Origin: Armillaria gallica
Taxonomy: Eukaryota; Basidiomycota; Agaricomycetes; Agaricales; Physalacriaceae
Length of the DNA: 64,000 bases
Direction of reading: 5' to 3'
Assembly: GCA_037576215.1 (NCBI GenBank)
Contig: JBANDB010000009.1
Location: 2,604,001 to 2,668,000 of the forward strand
Each line of letters starts with the position of its first letter. Positions within the stretch are counted from its first letter, which is position 1. Below the pieces are notes generated by a model, which searched no databases, had not been told where the DNA came from, and saw nothing but the letters and a program-made list of their open reading frames with translations. Below are positions 36,073 through 47,580 of the stretch, one piece after another. The translations under genes were made by a program, and so were the position numbers.

Positions 36073-38366
36073 TTAGGGGAGTAGCTCCTGGCCGCTTGCC
36101 AACTCCCCGCTGTGAAAAGACTGATTGGTGTCAGTAGACCCGTGCAAAGAAGGGTGTCCGAAAGGTTGTTGCTGTCCTTCGGAGGATGACCGTGGTTGCT
36201 GGTGAGCAAACACCGATGGAGGTATTGGCTGCCGATATCCAGACGGCTGCTGCTGTGCAAATGTCGGTGTAGGTGGTGCCTGCCGATGTGCAGAAGACTG
36301 AGGTTCCTGATGAGCTTCAAACGATGATGGTACCTGCTGTTGTGTAAACGTCGTCTGATATCCAAATGGTTGCGGTTGCTGATGTGCAAAAGTCGATGGC
36401 TGCTGCATAAACGTCGGTGGTGGTGGCGGCTGCTGTGCAAACACGGGCGGAGGAGGTGTTGGTGTTGGCTGCTGATGGCCTAACAGCTGCGGCGCAAATG
36501 CCAGTGGAGGTGGTGGCTGCTCCTGCTGACGGAACGCAGTGAATGACGACGAGGGCAGTCCTTGATGCGATTGTTGCGTCTCTGCTGTGCTCGGAGCTGG
36601 TTGAGAGAAACGATTAGTGGTTGAAAAGGGAGTGCCAATCCTTGGGCCCACTAATTCATCCAGTTGTCTCCCGAATGCTATTCTTCTGTGCGATTTCAGA
36701 ACCTAGGAAAGTATGAGAGTTCAGCCAACTCCTTATGCATCAAGACTTACTCCTTGATGATGGGCTGAAGGGTCCACCACTGTTTGTGATATTTTAGACG
36801 TAAATTGTGATTCAGCACCCTGGTGGGCTGTATGTTGCGCAGCACAAACTGCTCGAAGACTCTGCAGTTCCGCCAGCGTAGCAGCAGTAGTCTTCTTACT
36901 CTCTTCAAGTTGCTTTTCATACTGATATCCACGGTCATCAGCAATGAACAACTTTGAAGGGTGTAAAGCCTCACATGAAGCTTGAGTCGTCTCATCGCCT
37001 CGTCGATATGAGGCTTGGCAATTTTTACAGCAGTTTTCAAATCAGGCATGCCATTCTACATGATGTCAGCGTGGGTGAAGTAACCATGTGTTGAGAAATA
37101 GTCTCACATCTTGATATTGCCTTAACTTCTCTTGTAGACTGGATCGCTCTGCTTCATATTGAGAGCACTTCGCTTCTTTCAGCGCAATGCTCCTCATGAC
37201 ACAGAGATAATTATCTATACCTTTTCTTCTGTCTGCTTGAGTCTCTCAATGAGGGTATTGGTGTCAGCTTCTGCTTGTTTTCGACATTGTTCGTGTTGTG
37301 CCATCCGGGCATTGTACTGCTCTGTGGTCGACGCAAGAGATTTCTTAACTTCTTCGAGCTTGAGCTCCTAGACTGGGCATAAGCATTGTCGCGTTTCAAA
37401 AGGTTGATACAAGCACATACATTATCATTTATTTCACGGTCTTTGTGAGCTATAATTTCATTGCCCTGTTAAGGATATCAGCGGCAATGTTTTATCTAAC
37501 AGCGACGGAGGCCTACCTCGGTGACCATTGCATCATATGATTGTCTCGTTTCTGACAATGCAGTTTCCAACTAGGCGACAGTTGAGTACATGGCAAGGAC
37601 AGTGAATACGAGGGCAAACCTGTGAGTTCTTCTCTTGCAGATCAGAAATAGTAGCTTGGGACTGCAGATCGTTCCGATGAGTGCTGCAGTGATTCATATA
37701 AATGGTTATCACAGACCTTGAGATTGAATCGGTTGAGACCGTGGACAGGGTGCTCTGAAATCGGATCGTTGCGAGCCACTGTGTTCTAAGTAGGAGTCAG
37801 GGTTTAATGTGACAATAAAGAAGCATATCCAAACGTACGACACTATTGTCGGGAGCAGGGAGTGGTCGATTGGGCAGTGCGATTACCTGTGAAAGTTATC
37901 CTGTTAGACATGCCAAAAGCCGTTGCAAGCATGCATACCGGATCAGAAGTTGAATGGATTGATTCATCCCGAACACCTTTGTCTCCAGCAGTGGACGACA
38001 TCACATCTGAGTCGTGCTGATGCAAACAATTATGACTATACCATTATGCGAAGCGCAACACATACCCGGTCCTGGATTGCACATGCCATCAGTGTCTGCA
38101 AAGTGTATTAGATTGTATCTTCCGAGAGGACAATATGCTACCTCAATGATTTCATTCTCATCTGGTGAGAACTGGATCTCATCACTCGTTCCTGCATTTG
38201 GTTGATCGTCATGGAAACCCTGGATCCAGCTCCCGGGAGGTCGCTGTTTGAGACCATTGTCGAATCATTCAAGGTAAGAATCGGCTGTTGGCACAGCAGC
38301 GGCGCCAGTGTTGGACTGACCGTCTCCAAAATCCGATTCAATGGAGCCCAGTCCAAAGTTGTCCAT
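36073..38366 (-). CDS. Multi-exon coiled-coil protein with Pro/Gln-rich C-terminus
   Basis: Starts at an ATG at 38366 (MDNFGLGSIESDFGD). About ten short exons separated by roughly 50-nt introns give helical segments (SQATISDLQEKNSQ, LETALSETRQSYDAMVTE, YEKQLEESKKTTAATLAELQ). The last exon (about 36700-36073) is an approximately 200-residue Pro/Gln/His-rich tail with repeated FAQQPPPPP, FMQQP and FAHQQP motifs, ending at 36073-36075. A TGA in the first exon near 38265 is avoided only if a 51-nt GTGCCA..AACAG intron is spliced. Such tails often mediate weak protein contacts, but no specific function can be named. Internal exons recur at 12190-12575. The exact borders of exons at 36720-37200 are uncertain. 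Confidence 0.55.
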
Positions 38367-38369
38367 GTA

Positions 38370-39119
38370 GAATGGCTGTGAAAGTGTATGTCAAAGGAAG
38401 CGGGAAACGTCTGAGTTAAGATTAGGGTTGAGGAAGATGGGTGCGCAAGGCTGGAAGCTGGGGAGGTGGGGGTCGAAGATAGGTGAAGAAAGGTAAAAGA
38501 ATGCAGCTGAGTGGCTGATCATGCCTAAAAAAGTAGCACAAAGGTGCAAAGGTGGAGGCCCTTCGGTAAATCACCTATGACACTGAACAAAGGGAAAATA
38601 TCCCGATTCGGGAATTTCGCACACTACAGCTTCATCACATTCTGTTGCACTCGGGAGAAAGAGACGGCTTCTGGTGGACCAAACGGTTGTCTGTGCCACA
38701 TAACAAGGCGACGACGGCGCTCAAAGGCTGAAAAATGTACTGAGCACCTAAAAAGTGCATGTAGGATTCGGAATGTTCCATTGCCGGACCACAGTAATGG
38801 TCTGCTGAGAGGAAGTTAGTCAAAAATAGGTGCATGCATCACAACATGAAAACGTGTGATCAACAGGTAACACTGCACGGTTGTGTAAATCATGTACAAT
38901 TTGAAATGTTACAGAAGGTGCACTGCGAAGAGGGGGTGACCTAGCTATGAGGCGCTGCAATGCACAAGATCATTCCATTTGCTCATGCTCCCAACACGTT
39001 CCACCACCACCGACACAGCGTGTGGGGAAAGGATAACTGCACGGGCAGTGCAACTAACATAGTGGAAAGAGCGCACAGTTTAAAGCTTGTACCAGAGAGG
39101 AAGCCGTCCAGTTCTGGCT
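38370..39119. other. Intergenic plus relic of an F-box last exon
   Basis: 38370-38930: nothing recognised. About 38945-39119 matches the last exon of the 29-30.6 kb F-box gene ('aaggataactgcacgggcag', then 'ccgtccagttctggctga'), decayed, and runs straight into R copy 8. Confidence 0.5.
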
Positions 39120-40700
39120 GAATTGAGATTGAAATTAAAGTAGAACTGTATGTCACTGTGAATGAAAAGGAATGAAACTTGTGTGGAAAATAAACTAGAT
39201 CATCTGAAGATTGAGATATGAACTCGACAACAGATTTGGAGGACGTTCATGGTTCATGATAAGAAATCGGCATCAAGGGTAAGGAAAATCTGAATGTGGG
39301 AAGAAGGGTGCAGACACTGCAGAAGCAAGTCGCGGGGCGAGTCCTCGGGCAACTTTCAGGGAAGACCTTACCACCAGTAAAAGGCTGTCTTTTGAAACAC
39401 TGGAAATAACGGGTTATAACCTGCTGGATAAAATCAGTAAGAATGCCAGGGATAAAGCTTAAAGGGTAGACCGACGTTCAGGTTGAATAATCACAATGGT
39501 TGTACAAATATTAACTGGATGTGTCCCGCTATAAGATTCGTCAAGGATAACCACACATGTATTCCTGTTGGCATATCTGAGTCTGAGTCGCCCGGCAAAA
39601 GAAGAAGGCATACGTCGAAAAAATGTATGTACACTCGCGAGGACCATGCAATGGAAACATCAAGGATAGCGGACGCGATGACAACATGTGGCTACAGTCG
39701 AGGAGAACGATGTTAGGACTACAAATACAACGGACTGATGAGCCTATTGTACGATTTCTGGACAAGTAAGAGCGACGCATGAATTGGGCTTTGCCGATTC
39801 CATGAGTATTGACTCGACGGACGAGGACCTTCACAGCGCGACCAAGACGAAGACAAATGAGGGGACACCTAGAATATTAAATATTATCAGAACGACCATT
39901 CGTCTATCCAGGACATAGAAACGCACCATGCCTCTTGGTCCTACTATCCATCCCCATCCTCGTATACCCCAATATTCACAAATTCACAAATTCACTGCAA
40001 TTTTGTCGATATAAGCAAGAGCCTACGAGGAGGATAAGGAAGCGACCACTTGCCAGCATCAAATCCAGCGTCTCGACCCTGTGAGTCGATTCTCCACAAG
40101 AAAACTTGACATGATTACCATCCCAGATAAGAACAGCTGAAGCGAGCACCCTAGTGCTGAATTTCGATGGGTGCTGGTGACAAGAGAAGAAGACTGTGGG
40201 AATGCTATCTCTCAGCTACATTCGGTGCCCAAAATCATTAACTCCCCTAAATCCGTGGCTCAGGGAGATAAGAAATTTGATGCTATATCTGATTCCTGCC
40301 ATCACTTTCTCACGCCTTCTCCCCTTGCCTCGCCCACTGTGTCCGTTAAGCGTAGGATTGTCCCTTGTAGCTTCAGCGGTGAGTACATCTTCAAATTTAC
40401 ATCCAGATATTGTCATTTTACGGTCCACTTAGATACTTGACTCTATGTCCATACTACATTTTCCTGGTCGGGGGCAGACCCGCCTACTGCGACCGACCTT
40501 GGCGTTCATGCCTAAATCGGGCTGGTCCATTCGTTGAATGCAAATCAACATCGTACTCAAAGTCAAATACAGGATCCATTCGTTGTCGTACTCAATCAGA
40601 CCTGACCGCCGAGGCGACGTCCCTTTTATGCGAACAGATTCTTGGTCCATCCATACCTCCCGACCTCCACTTTGCGGTCTTGAGCAACTCCTAAAATTTT
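39120..40700 (+). repeat. Dispersed repeat family R, copy 8
   Basis: Nearly complete copy in the same orientation as copy 1. From about 39377 onward it is also the left arm of the large inverted repeat and is almost identical to copy 9. A deletion near 39550 removes the segment between 'ccacacatg' and 'tattcctgttgg'. Confidence 0.85.
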
Positions 40701-41088
40701 GTTTTTGTCTTCAAATGATGCGCTGACCTACCTTACTGCCATCGGAGAAACGGGCGGCGACTGTCCATGCATTTACATCTGGCAAGAGCCTTTGAGTAGT
40801 TGATTTTTGTGCTTTTATCCTCGACTCTGATCCTTTATCTTGTAGACGGATCCCAAGGTCTCCGAGTCTACAGAAATTAGCAGTGGAACTAAGGTTGAAA
40901 TAGAGGCAAATGATTGACCTTGCACTCTCGACGAACGACTGGCCACCTTGGAGAGGCTCCCAGGAGGTTTTATGTATGTCGGATGTTCTCGCCGGGATAC
41001 TCCTCCTCATCCTTCTCTTTGTGACCCGTGAACGCATCTTCCAGGGCGAGTGACCATCATACGGCCCTCTCTGACATTGCTGTTGACA
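39377..41088 (+). repeat. Left arm of a 6.7-kb inverted repeat
   Basis: Reverse complement of 44385-46090. Frames of 89, 94 and 73 codons inside the arms are identical, and a 108-codon frame differs at one residue (Pro/Leu). A two-base difference lies in the 'actcgcgaggacc' block. The high identity points to a recent inverted duplication. The spacer (41089-44384) holds an Spt5-like relic, a LINE relic and an F-box gene. Confidence 0.9.
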
Positions 41089-41389
41089 GTAGCGGCTCAG
41101 TCTTCTACGACGCCTTGCGGTCCTTTGAGATGTTTCTTAAAATCCATCCTCTAGGGCTTTTTGTCCACATGTAAGTATACAGTTTGTCATCGTTTGTTGA
41201 CTATCATATAAAATATTCGATGTTTTCAACTGCGCTAATATCATATGCATAAAATATACAATCTTCACTGTTTCACAGATCTTCACATTACAAGCCTGTG
41301 TTACGCTCTATGTGAATATACGGTCGTAATAAGTAGTAAAGTACAAAGATATCCATATGCATAATCCTGTTAATGTCCTTACTGCTGAT

Positions 41390-41665
41390 GTGCTTGGGCG
41401 AACTCGGAAATTGTGTTTCAAAGTTACAGTGACAGTGGAACGAGCAGCTGTAGTCTCGACGCTTGACTCTTCAAGTAAGACAAGCAAGACGAGTAACACT
41501 GCGAGTGTGATACTCGTAAGAAACCTGAAGTAAAGTTGACGTCGAGCGGTGGCGAGCTGGAGGAACCATCATTTGAGAAAGGGTTTGTCTTGGAACGGGG
41601 ATCCCAGGCCAAATCGAGAGTAGATGGCGGTGTACTCATCACACCAAAGCCGTGATTTTTCAAAT
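41390..41665 (-). pseudogene. Relic of an Spt5-like family gene
   Basis: A minus-strand segment encodes TPPSTLDLAWDPRSK, matching TPPSTLDPAWDPRSK in the last exon of the 31576-34409 gene. The match fades on both sides and no KOW segment remains. Confidence 0.65.
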
Positions 41666-41829
41666 TTTGGTTTTCATACGTGAACCTGTGTTTGCAAATC
41701 GCGGCTACTGCGTTTGCGAATTGACTTGATTCCTGTACATCGTTGTTTGCATGTTTGCGTGTCCGTTACCTTCACCGAACAGATCCCTCCTTCACGACCA
41801 CCCGCATGACCCCGATGGCTTGAGCTTCC

Positions 41830-42155
41830 TTCCACTCCTACCTGAGCGCACCTGTTCCCATGCATCGCATACTCTCACCGTTGAGGTCCTACGATGAGCA
41901 CCATCATCCACCTGTTCCTCATTCACAGTGTGTATGCTGTCTCTGCCTATCTGAAGTTGAGGATGAAGAACATGCATTGCTGAACTACAACGGATCACAA
42001 TACTTGGAAGATTTACGATCTGATTTCTTTAAATCTATTTTCCTAATTTCCACCGACCAATTTGCGAATCTGTTGAAATTAGCGACGTCTGGTTTTGAAG
42101 TCATACATATCTTACTGGGAGCAGATGATATGAAAATTGTTGGAGTACTTTGAAA
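41830..42155 (+). pseudogene. Non-LTR retrotransposon (LINE) C-terminal relic
   Basis: The frame ending at 42153 contains CCLCLSEVEDEEHALLN, which resembles the cysteine/histidine motif (CxxC..VEDExHAL) near the C-terminus of fungal non-LTR reverse transcriptases, followed by LEDLRSDFF. Only this terminal part is present; no reverse transcriptase core or endonuclease lies next to it. The last ligand of the motif is lost (Asn-Tyr-Asn in place of the usual Cys region). Confidence 0.55.
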
Positions 42156-42492
42156 GTGCTTCCTGAATATGTCTTCTGTGTTTTCTGCATTGTTACTATC
42201 GTACCATTATATTATCCAGGAATGACTTTCTTTCGTACCCTATGAAGAGTCTCTACTCCGCGCGACACACTCAACAACGTGATTACAACGGTATGAGCCT
42301 TCGCGGCCATAGCACATGGTTCGCCATGTCAGAGCTGTGGACCTGGCTGCCTTATTGGGACCTTGTGCCGGTAACAACGCCAACACCAACACTTCGAATC
42401 AATATATTACAGGTCTCTGCTCGGTGCTAGTACGAATAAGTGACACCACAGTTTAGACCATAAATTTAGAATACGATATCAAAGTGAAGGAA
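42156..42492. other. Intergenic with a short dispersed repeat
   Basis: 42238-42380 matches 23220-23390 in the same orientation ('agtctctactccgcgcgaca' region to 'gggaccttgtgccgg'). Otherwise nothing was recognised. Confidence 0.5.
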
Positions 42493-43967
42493 TTAGGACA
42501 GGCTATCCGAAACAGTACAGTAAGCCACCCTCCCGATGCGCATATTGACGCTGCCACGTAGAACTTTCTTGTCATACGTTTTTCCAACAACAAAGACAAG
42601 TAGATAATCAGGAACGACGCAACTTGTATGGATGGCAAGGAGTATCTGGTCCAATGCATTCTTCTCTAGCCCGTACATCTGCAGAGTCAGATTATGGCCC
42701 TTGATGAAAGGTGCACATGACGATAGGGCATCCTGAAAAACAATCACAATCAGTACACGGCAGGATATTATTGGCTGTGACCCACCAGAACGTCTTTGAC
42801 GGTTTTGAAGGCCTCAAATTCGAGATACAGCTGCTTTATGAACACAACCTGAGGAGTTGTTCCACGCAAAGCTTGATAATCGAATTTCTGCGAGAGAGGC
42901 AAGGCCAGATGGACAGCGGTCTCAGGAGGGAAAGAGGCTGGAAACATCAACTGGAGAAAGGCACTTGGCGATAATGGTGTCTCGACACTCGGAACCAGTT
43001 GTACATAACAGATATCGATGAAAGTCAACACCTTCAACATAGAAGCCAGGTCCAGACAGATACGGAGGTGCTGTATGCCTGACTTGTGACCCTGCAAACT
43101 GTACCTGGAATCACCACCATCATGAACGATAGTAGCTCTGATCGTATTTAGGTGTCTGAGCAAAGCGTGATGCTTGATTATCGCTCTGACAACGTGGGCA
43201 GGAATGGCAATCTCGAGCCAGACCTGCAATAGATTATTGAGACGCAAGTCCGTCAAGAATTCCCATTCTTCTGGACGATGATTGGATGAGCACAGGCATA
43301 GGGAGTGTAGGTTAGAAGACGAAATGATCATTGAATCGCACAAAGGTGACCCAAAATCAAGAACCTCTAAATCATGGACCAATGGGAGAGATGGGACGGC
43401 GAAGAGAGGCGATGAAGGTCGACGATCTGGTCCCATCATAGAGTAGATATGAATGGTGGGTGAGGCCAGCTGATGGATGAGCGAGAAAAAGAGCTCGAGG
43501 GATGATCTGTCAAGTTCGGATACGCAACCTGGGAAGAAATTAAGGAACAGGGTGGTGAAAAGGCGTGAAGTGTGGCCGGCGGATATGCAGGATAAAAACT
43601 GGATAGAAGACTTGAGGTCCTCCTGGTGGCGAACTGTGAAGGTCAATCGGACGATGAATGTCAAATCACATCTCTGATCTGACGAAAGCCAGAGCTTGGC
43701 AGCACGAGAAGTTTCGATGTTGATGTCAAGACAGTCAGGTAGATACCACATACTTCCACGCTGGGTGAGGATGTAGGCGATAATTTCTAAAAACTGCCTT
43801 GACGTAGTAATGATTGCCAATAAATCATGGCTCGGGAGGTATGAGAGTATCTCTACTTGAAGCTCATTGGGAATACCAACGAATCGTGCTGATTTAGAGG
43901 CGAGTGACCACCGTCGACCCGCGTACATAGTGTATATGTGTCGAAGCATATGCATGTATGCTGGCAT
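42493..43967 (-). CDS. F-box-like/LRR-type protein (about 473 aa)
   Basis: Exons 43967-42786 and 42732-42493, with a 53-nt intron (GTGGGT..TTTCAG) at the same position as in the other two paralogues (after D-V-L). It starts MPAYMHMLRHIYTMY, then an F-box-like segment (GIPNELQVEILSYLPSHDLL) at about residues 30-60. A leucine-rich remainder follows, including PEEWEFLTDLRLNNL, the counterpart of PEQWNFLTNVCLKNL in the 29-kb gene. It ends at the TAA at 42493-42495, with no internal stop. Probably a substrate adaptor of an SCF-type ubiquitin ligase. It lies inside the spacer of the large inverted repeat. Of the three paralogues it is the most divergent. Confidence 0.78.
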
Positions 43968-44384
43968 TTGGAGTGGGAGGGGAAGTGTATGAAGTTGCGA
44001 GAAGAATGCGTGTTTTTATAGCATGGATGAACAAAGGAAGATGATATCTGCAAGTACAAAGGAAATTCCTCTTGGCACGGTCCGACCTTCCGGCAGGCAT
44101 GGCTTCGGCATGCGAGTATGCCCTGTGACCTTGCACAAATGCTTGGGGTGCACTTTTTTCAGTTTCACGGTGATGACACGTTACAGGTTGCCAGAGAGTC
44201 GTATCATTGGCGCCATGATGGAGAATGAAATAAGGACGCCGGTTCAGGCTGAAACTCACTCAGAACAACTTGAACAGTGGTTCACTGTGGTGAGAGCCAA
44301 CATACCTCAAATGTGGCCACAAGGGTCAGGCGTTGTTCTGCTAGTGAGATCCGGAAGACCGATGACAAAATTCCAAGACGTGTC
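43968..44384. other. F-box promoter side and unassigned sequence
   Basis: Upstream of the 43967 gene. Plus-strand frames (44023-44412) look weakly protein-like (WFTVVRANIPQMWPQGSGVV) but have no match in the window. Confidence 0.3.
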
Positions 44385-46090
44385 AGCAGCAACTTCAGAG
44401 AGGGCTGTATGATGGTCACTCGCCCTGGAAGATGCGTTCACGGGTCACAAAGAGAAGGATGAGGAGGAGTATCCTGGCGAGAACATCCGACATACATAAA
44501 ACCTCCTGGGAGCCTCTCCAAGGTGGCCAGTCGTTCGTCGAGAGTGCAAGGTCAATCATTTGCCTCTATTTCAACCTTAGTTCCACTGCTAATTTCTGTA
44601 GACTCGGAGACCTTGGGATCCGTCTACAAGATAAAGGATCAGAGTCGAGGATAAAAGCACAAAAATCAACTACTCAAAGGCTCTTGCCAGATGTAAATGC
44701 ATGGACAGTCGCCGCCCGTTTCTCCGATGGCAGTAAGGTAGGTCAGCGCATCATTTGAAGACAAAAACAAAATTTTAGGAGTTGCTCAAGACCGCAAAGT
44801 GGAGGTCGGGAGGTATGGATGGACCAAGAATCTGTTCGCATAAAAGGGACGTCGCCTCGGCGGTCAGGTCTGATTGAGTACGACAACGAATGGATCCTGT
44901 ATTTGACTTTGAGTACGATGTTGATTTGCATTCAACGAATGGACCAGCCCGATTTAGGCATGAACGCCAAGGTCGGTCGCAGTAGGCGGGTCTGCCCCCG
45001 ACCAGGAAAATGTAGTATGGACATAGAGTCAAGTATCTAAGTGGACCGTAAAATGACAATATCTGGATGTAAATTTGAAGATGTACTCACCGCTGAAGCT
45101 ACAAGGGACAATCCTACGCTTAACGGACACAGTGGGCGAGGCAAGGGGAGAAGGCGTGAGAAAGTGATGGCAGGAATCAGATATAGCATCAAATTTCTTA
45201 TCTCCCTGAGCCACGGATTTAGGGGAGTTAATGATTTTGGGCACCGAATGTAGCTGAGAGATAGCATTCCCACAGTCTTCTTCTCTTGTCACCAGCACCC
45301 ATCGAAATTCAGCACTAGGGTGCTCGCTTCAGCTGTTCTTATCTGGGATGGTAATCATGTCAAGTTTTCTTGTGGAGAATCGACTCACAGGGTCGAGACG
45401 CTGGATTTGATGCTGGCAAGTGGTCGCTTCCTTATCCTCCTCGTAGGCTCTTGCTTATATCGACAAAATTGCAGTGAATTTGTGAATTTGTGAATATTGG
45501 GGTATACGAGGATGGGGATGGATAGTAGGACCAAGAGGCATGGTGCGTTTCTATGTCCTGGATAGACGAATGGTCGTTCTGATAATATTTAATATTCTAG
45601 GTGTCCCCTCATTTGTCTTCGTCTTGGTCGCGCTGTGAAGGTCCTCGTCCGTCGAGTCAATACTCATGGAATCGGCAAAGCCCAATTCATGCGTCGCTCT
45701 TACTTGTCCAGAAATCGTACAATAGGCTCATCAGTCCGTTGTATTTGTAGTCCTAACATCGTTCTCCTCGACTGTAGCCACATGTTGTCATCGCGTCCGC
45801 TATCCTTGATGTTTCCATTGCATGGTCCTCGAGTGTACATACATTTTTTCGACGTATGCCTTCTTCTTTTGCCGGGCGACTCAGACTCAGATATGCCAAC
45901 AGGAATACATGTGTGGTTATCCTTGACGAATCTTATAGCGGGACACATCCAGTTAATATTTGTACAACCATTGTGATTATTCAACCTGAACGTCGGTCTA
46001 CCCTTTAAGCTTTATCCCTGGCATTCTTACTGATTTTATCCAGCAGGTTATAACCCGTTATTTCCAGTGTTTCAAAAGACAGCCTTTTAT
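44385..46090 (-). repeat. Right arm of the 6.7-kb inverted repeat
   Basis: Reverse complement of 39377-41088 (see left arm). The arm contains R copy 9 plus about 400 nt of additional sequence on the inner side (44400-44760), which has exon-like frames and a GTGCAAGG..TTCTGTAG intron-like segment. Confidence 0.9.
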
Positions 46091-46140
46091 TGCTGGTCAA
46101 TACTGAACCAGGGCCTTGCTGTCCTGATTTGGAAGTCACT
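44760..46140 (-). repeat. Dispersed repeat family R, copy 9
   Basis: Inverted copy. From 46090 outward it still contains the tRNA-like segment (about 46095-46160; its B-box position reads GGTTCAGTATT), which differs from copy 8 there. The arm identity therefore stops inside the repeat. Confidence 0.85.
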
Positions 46141-46160
46141 CAGGACTTGCCCCATGACTT

Positions 46161-47580
46161 TTGAGACCGCCGCCATCGATTTACTGTTTCTTCTTCTGTA
46201 ACACATTTAGTGGTGGCACAGAATCCCGGCGTTCCTTTTTGGGACCTTGTCCGGTTATCTATCTATCCATCTATCTCCCTTTTTCATATCCGACTTGCAT
46301 ATGTGCTCGCAATATGTGCACGATGCCTGGCGGGCATCCTTTTGTTGATCACGGAAAGGTGCAGTTTTGGCTGGCGCAACACTTTACCCCTGAAAATATT
46401 TCAGAATGTTCCCTGCCCCTGGATCACACCATGTTGCCATGAATCTGCTCATCTTGCATGAGTACCCATACAACAATGACTGTCAGTTGTTGTTCAGTTG
46501 TGGACTCTCCCTCGCTCATGTTATGCCGAGCTCTGTTGCGTAACATGTTATCAAGCTTTGCTGCTCTGCAGTGATTCTAGTTTGCGCCGTCACTACATGG
46601 GTCGTCATGACTCATTGGTGCCTTAGGTTTATTATCACTGCACCTCAACGCTGCATTTCCTTCTGTAACTAATATACACGAATCCTTGTGCACATATGCA
46701 TTGAGGATACATGTCTCACATGGACTTTTTTGTTTTTGTTTTGATGCTGGCATGATTGAGGTGGCATATTTATTGATTCCCTTTTACACATGCATTATTG
46801 ATCACGTCAACCTTGTCAACCGCTGAGGTCGCTTTTTTGGAGACGTACATCTCCTGAGCACCTCACTTGGCTGGATGTGTGCATGACGTTCTGGGTATTT
46901 TTGTGATGGTCCCTGGTTTTATCCCCCCGCTTTATGGGAACATTGTACAGACATTGATCACTTTGAAAATTTCACATATACTTCTTTCTAGCCTAGTCCC
47001 TTCGTATGGATCCAAACCCGTGAGACACTTCATAGTTCTGTCACTATGGTCTTACATTGTATAACTTCCTGCCTAGATTCAACCTGAATTGCGCTATCTA
47101 TTGGTACTCGTTTGCACGGTCAGGCCCATTGCACGCACGGTAGAATTTCCTGAGATTGGGTGCCTCTGTGCATAGAAGGATCGCTTCAACCGCTTCCATA
47201 GCATGATATGTCTCTTAAGGCTTCAATATTCCATCGTGACGTGCTGATCTATTATTTGCAAATCAACCACCCTACGAGCTTTTCCAGTGGTTTTCCATCT
47301 TTTATCGTGCTTTGTGTTTTGGATACTGTCGGGCATGCTTCATTCACATTCACCGAGACTATGACAAGAACATGTACGCAACTTGCTGTTCCTTCGTACG
47401 TACAAAGTAGAGGAATCGAGTGCCCGGAAACTGCCGCTGCTGAAAACGCGCTTTAATCGATCGATGATCGACACTACAACACCTTTGGAATGCATCCACC
47501 AGCATAAGTAGGTGCGTATGCCCATCATGAGCACTGAGAGCTGAGTTCCGTAGTGCTGACATAGAGGACGGTTCCTAGCC
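46161..47580. other. Unassigned intergenic region
   Basis: 1.4 kb without a supported gene or repeat copy; T-rich on the plus strand, with a short tatc/catc microsatellite near 46256-46278. The part before 47581 is the likely promoter of the next gene. Confidence 0.35.

Noticed and set aside
36039..36440. His/Ser/Arg-rich 133-codon minus-strand frame
   Set aside because: Alternate frame of the Pro/Gln-rich last exon of the 36-38 kb gene.
39377..46090. DNA transposon with 1.7-kb terminal inverted repeats
   Set aside because: No transposase lies between the arms, no target-site duplication was seen, and the arms end inside an R copy. A plain inverted duplication is simpler.
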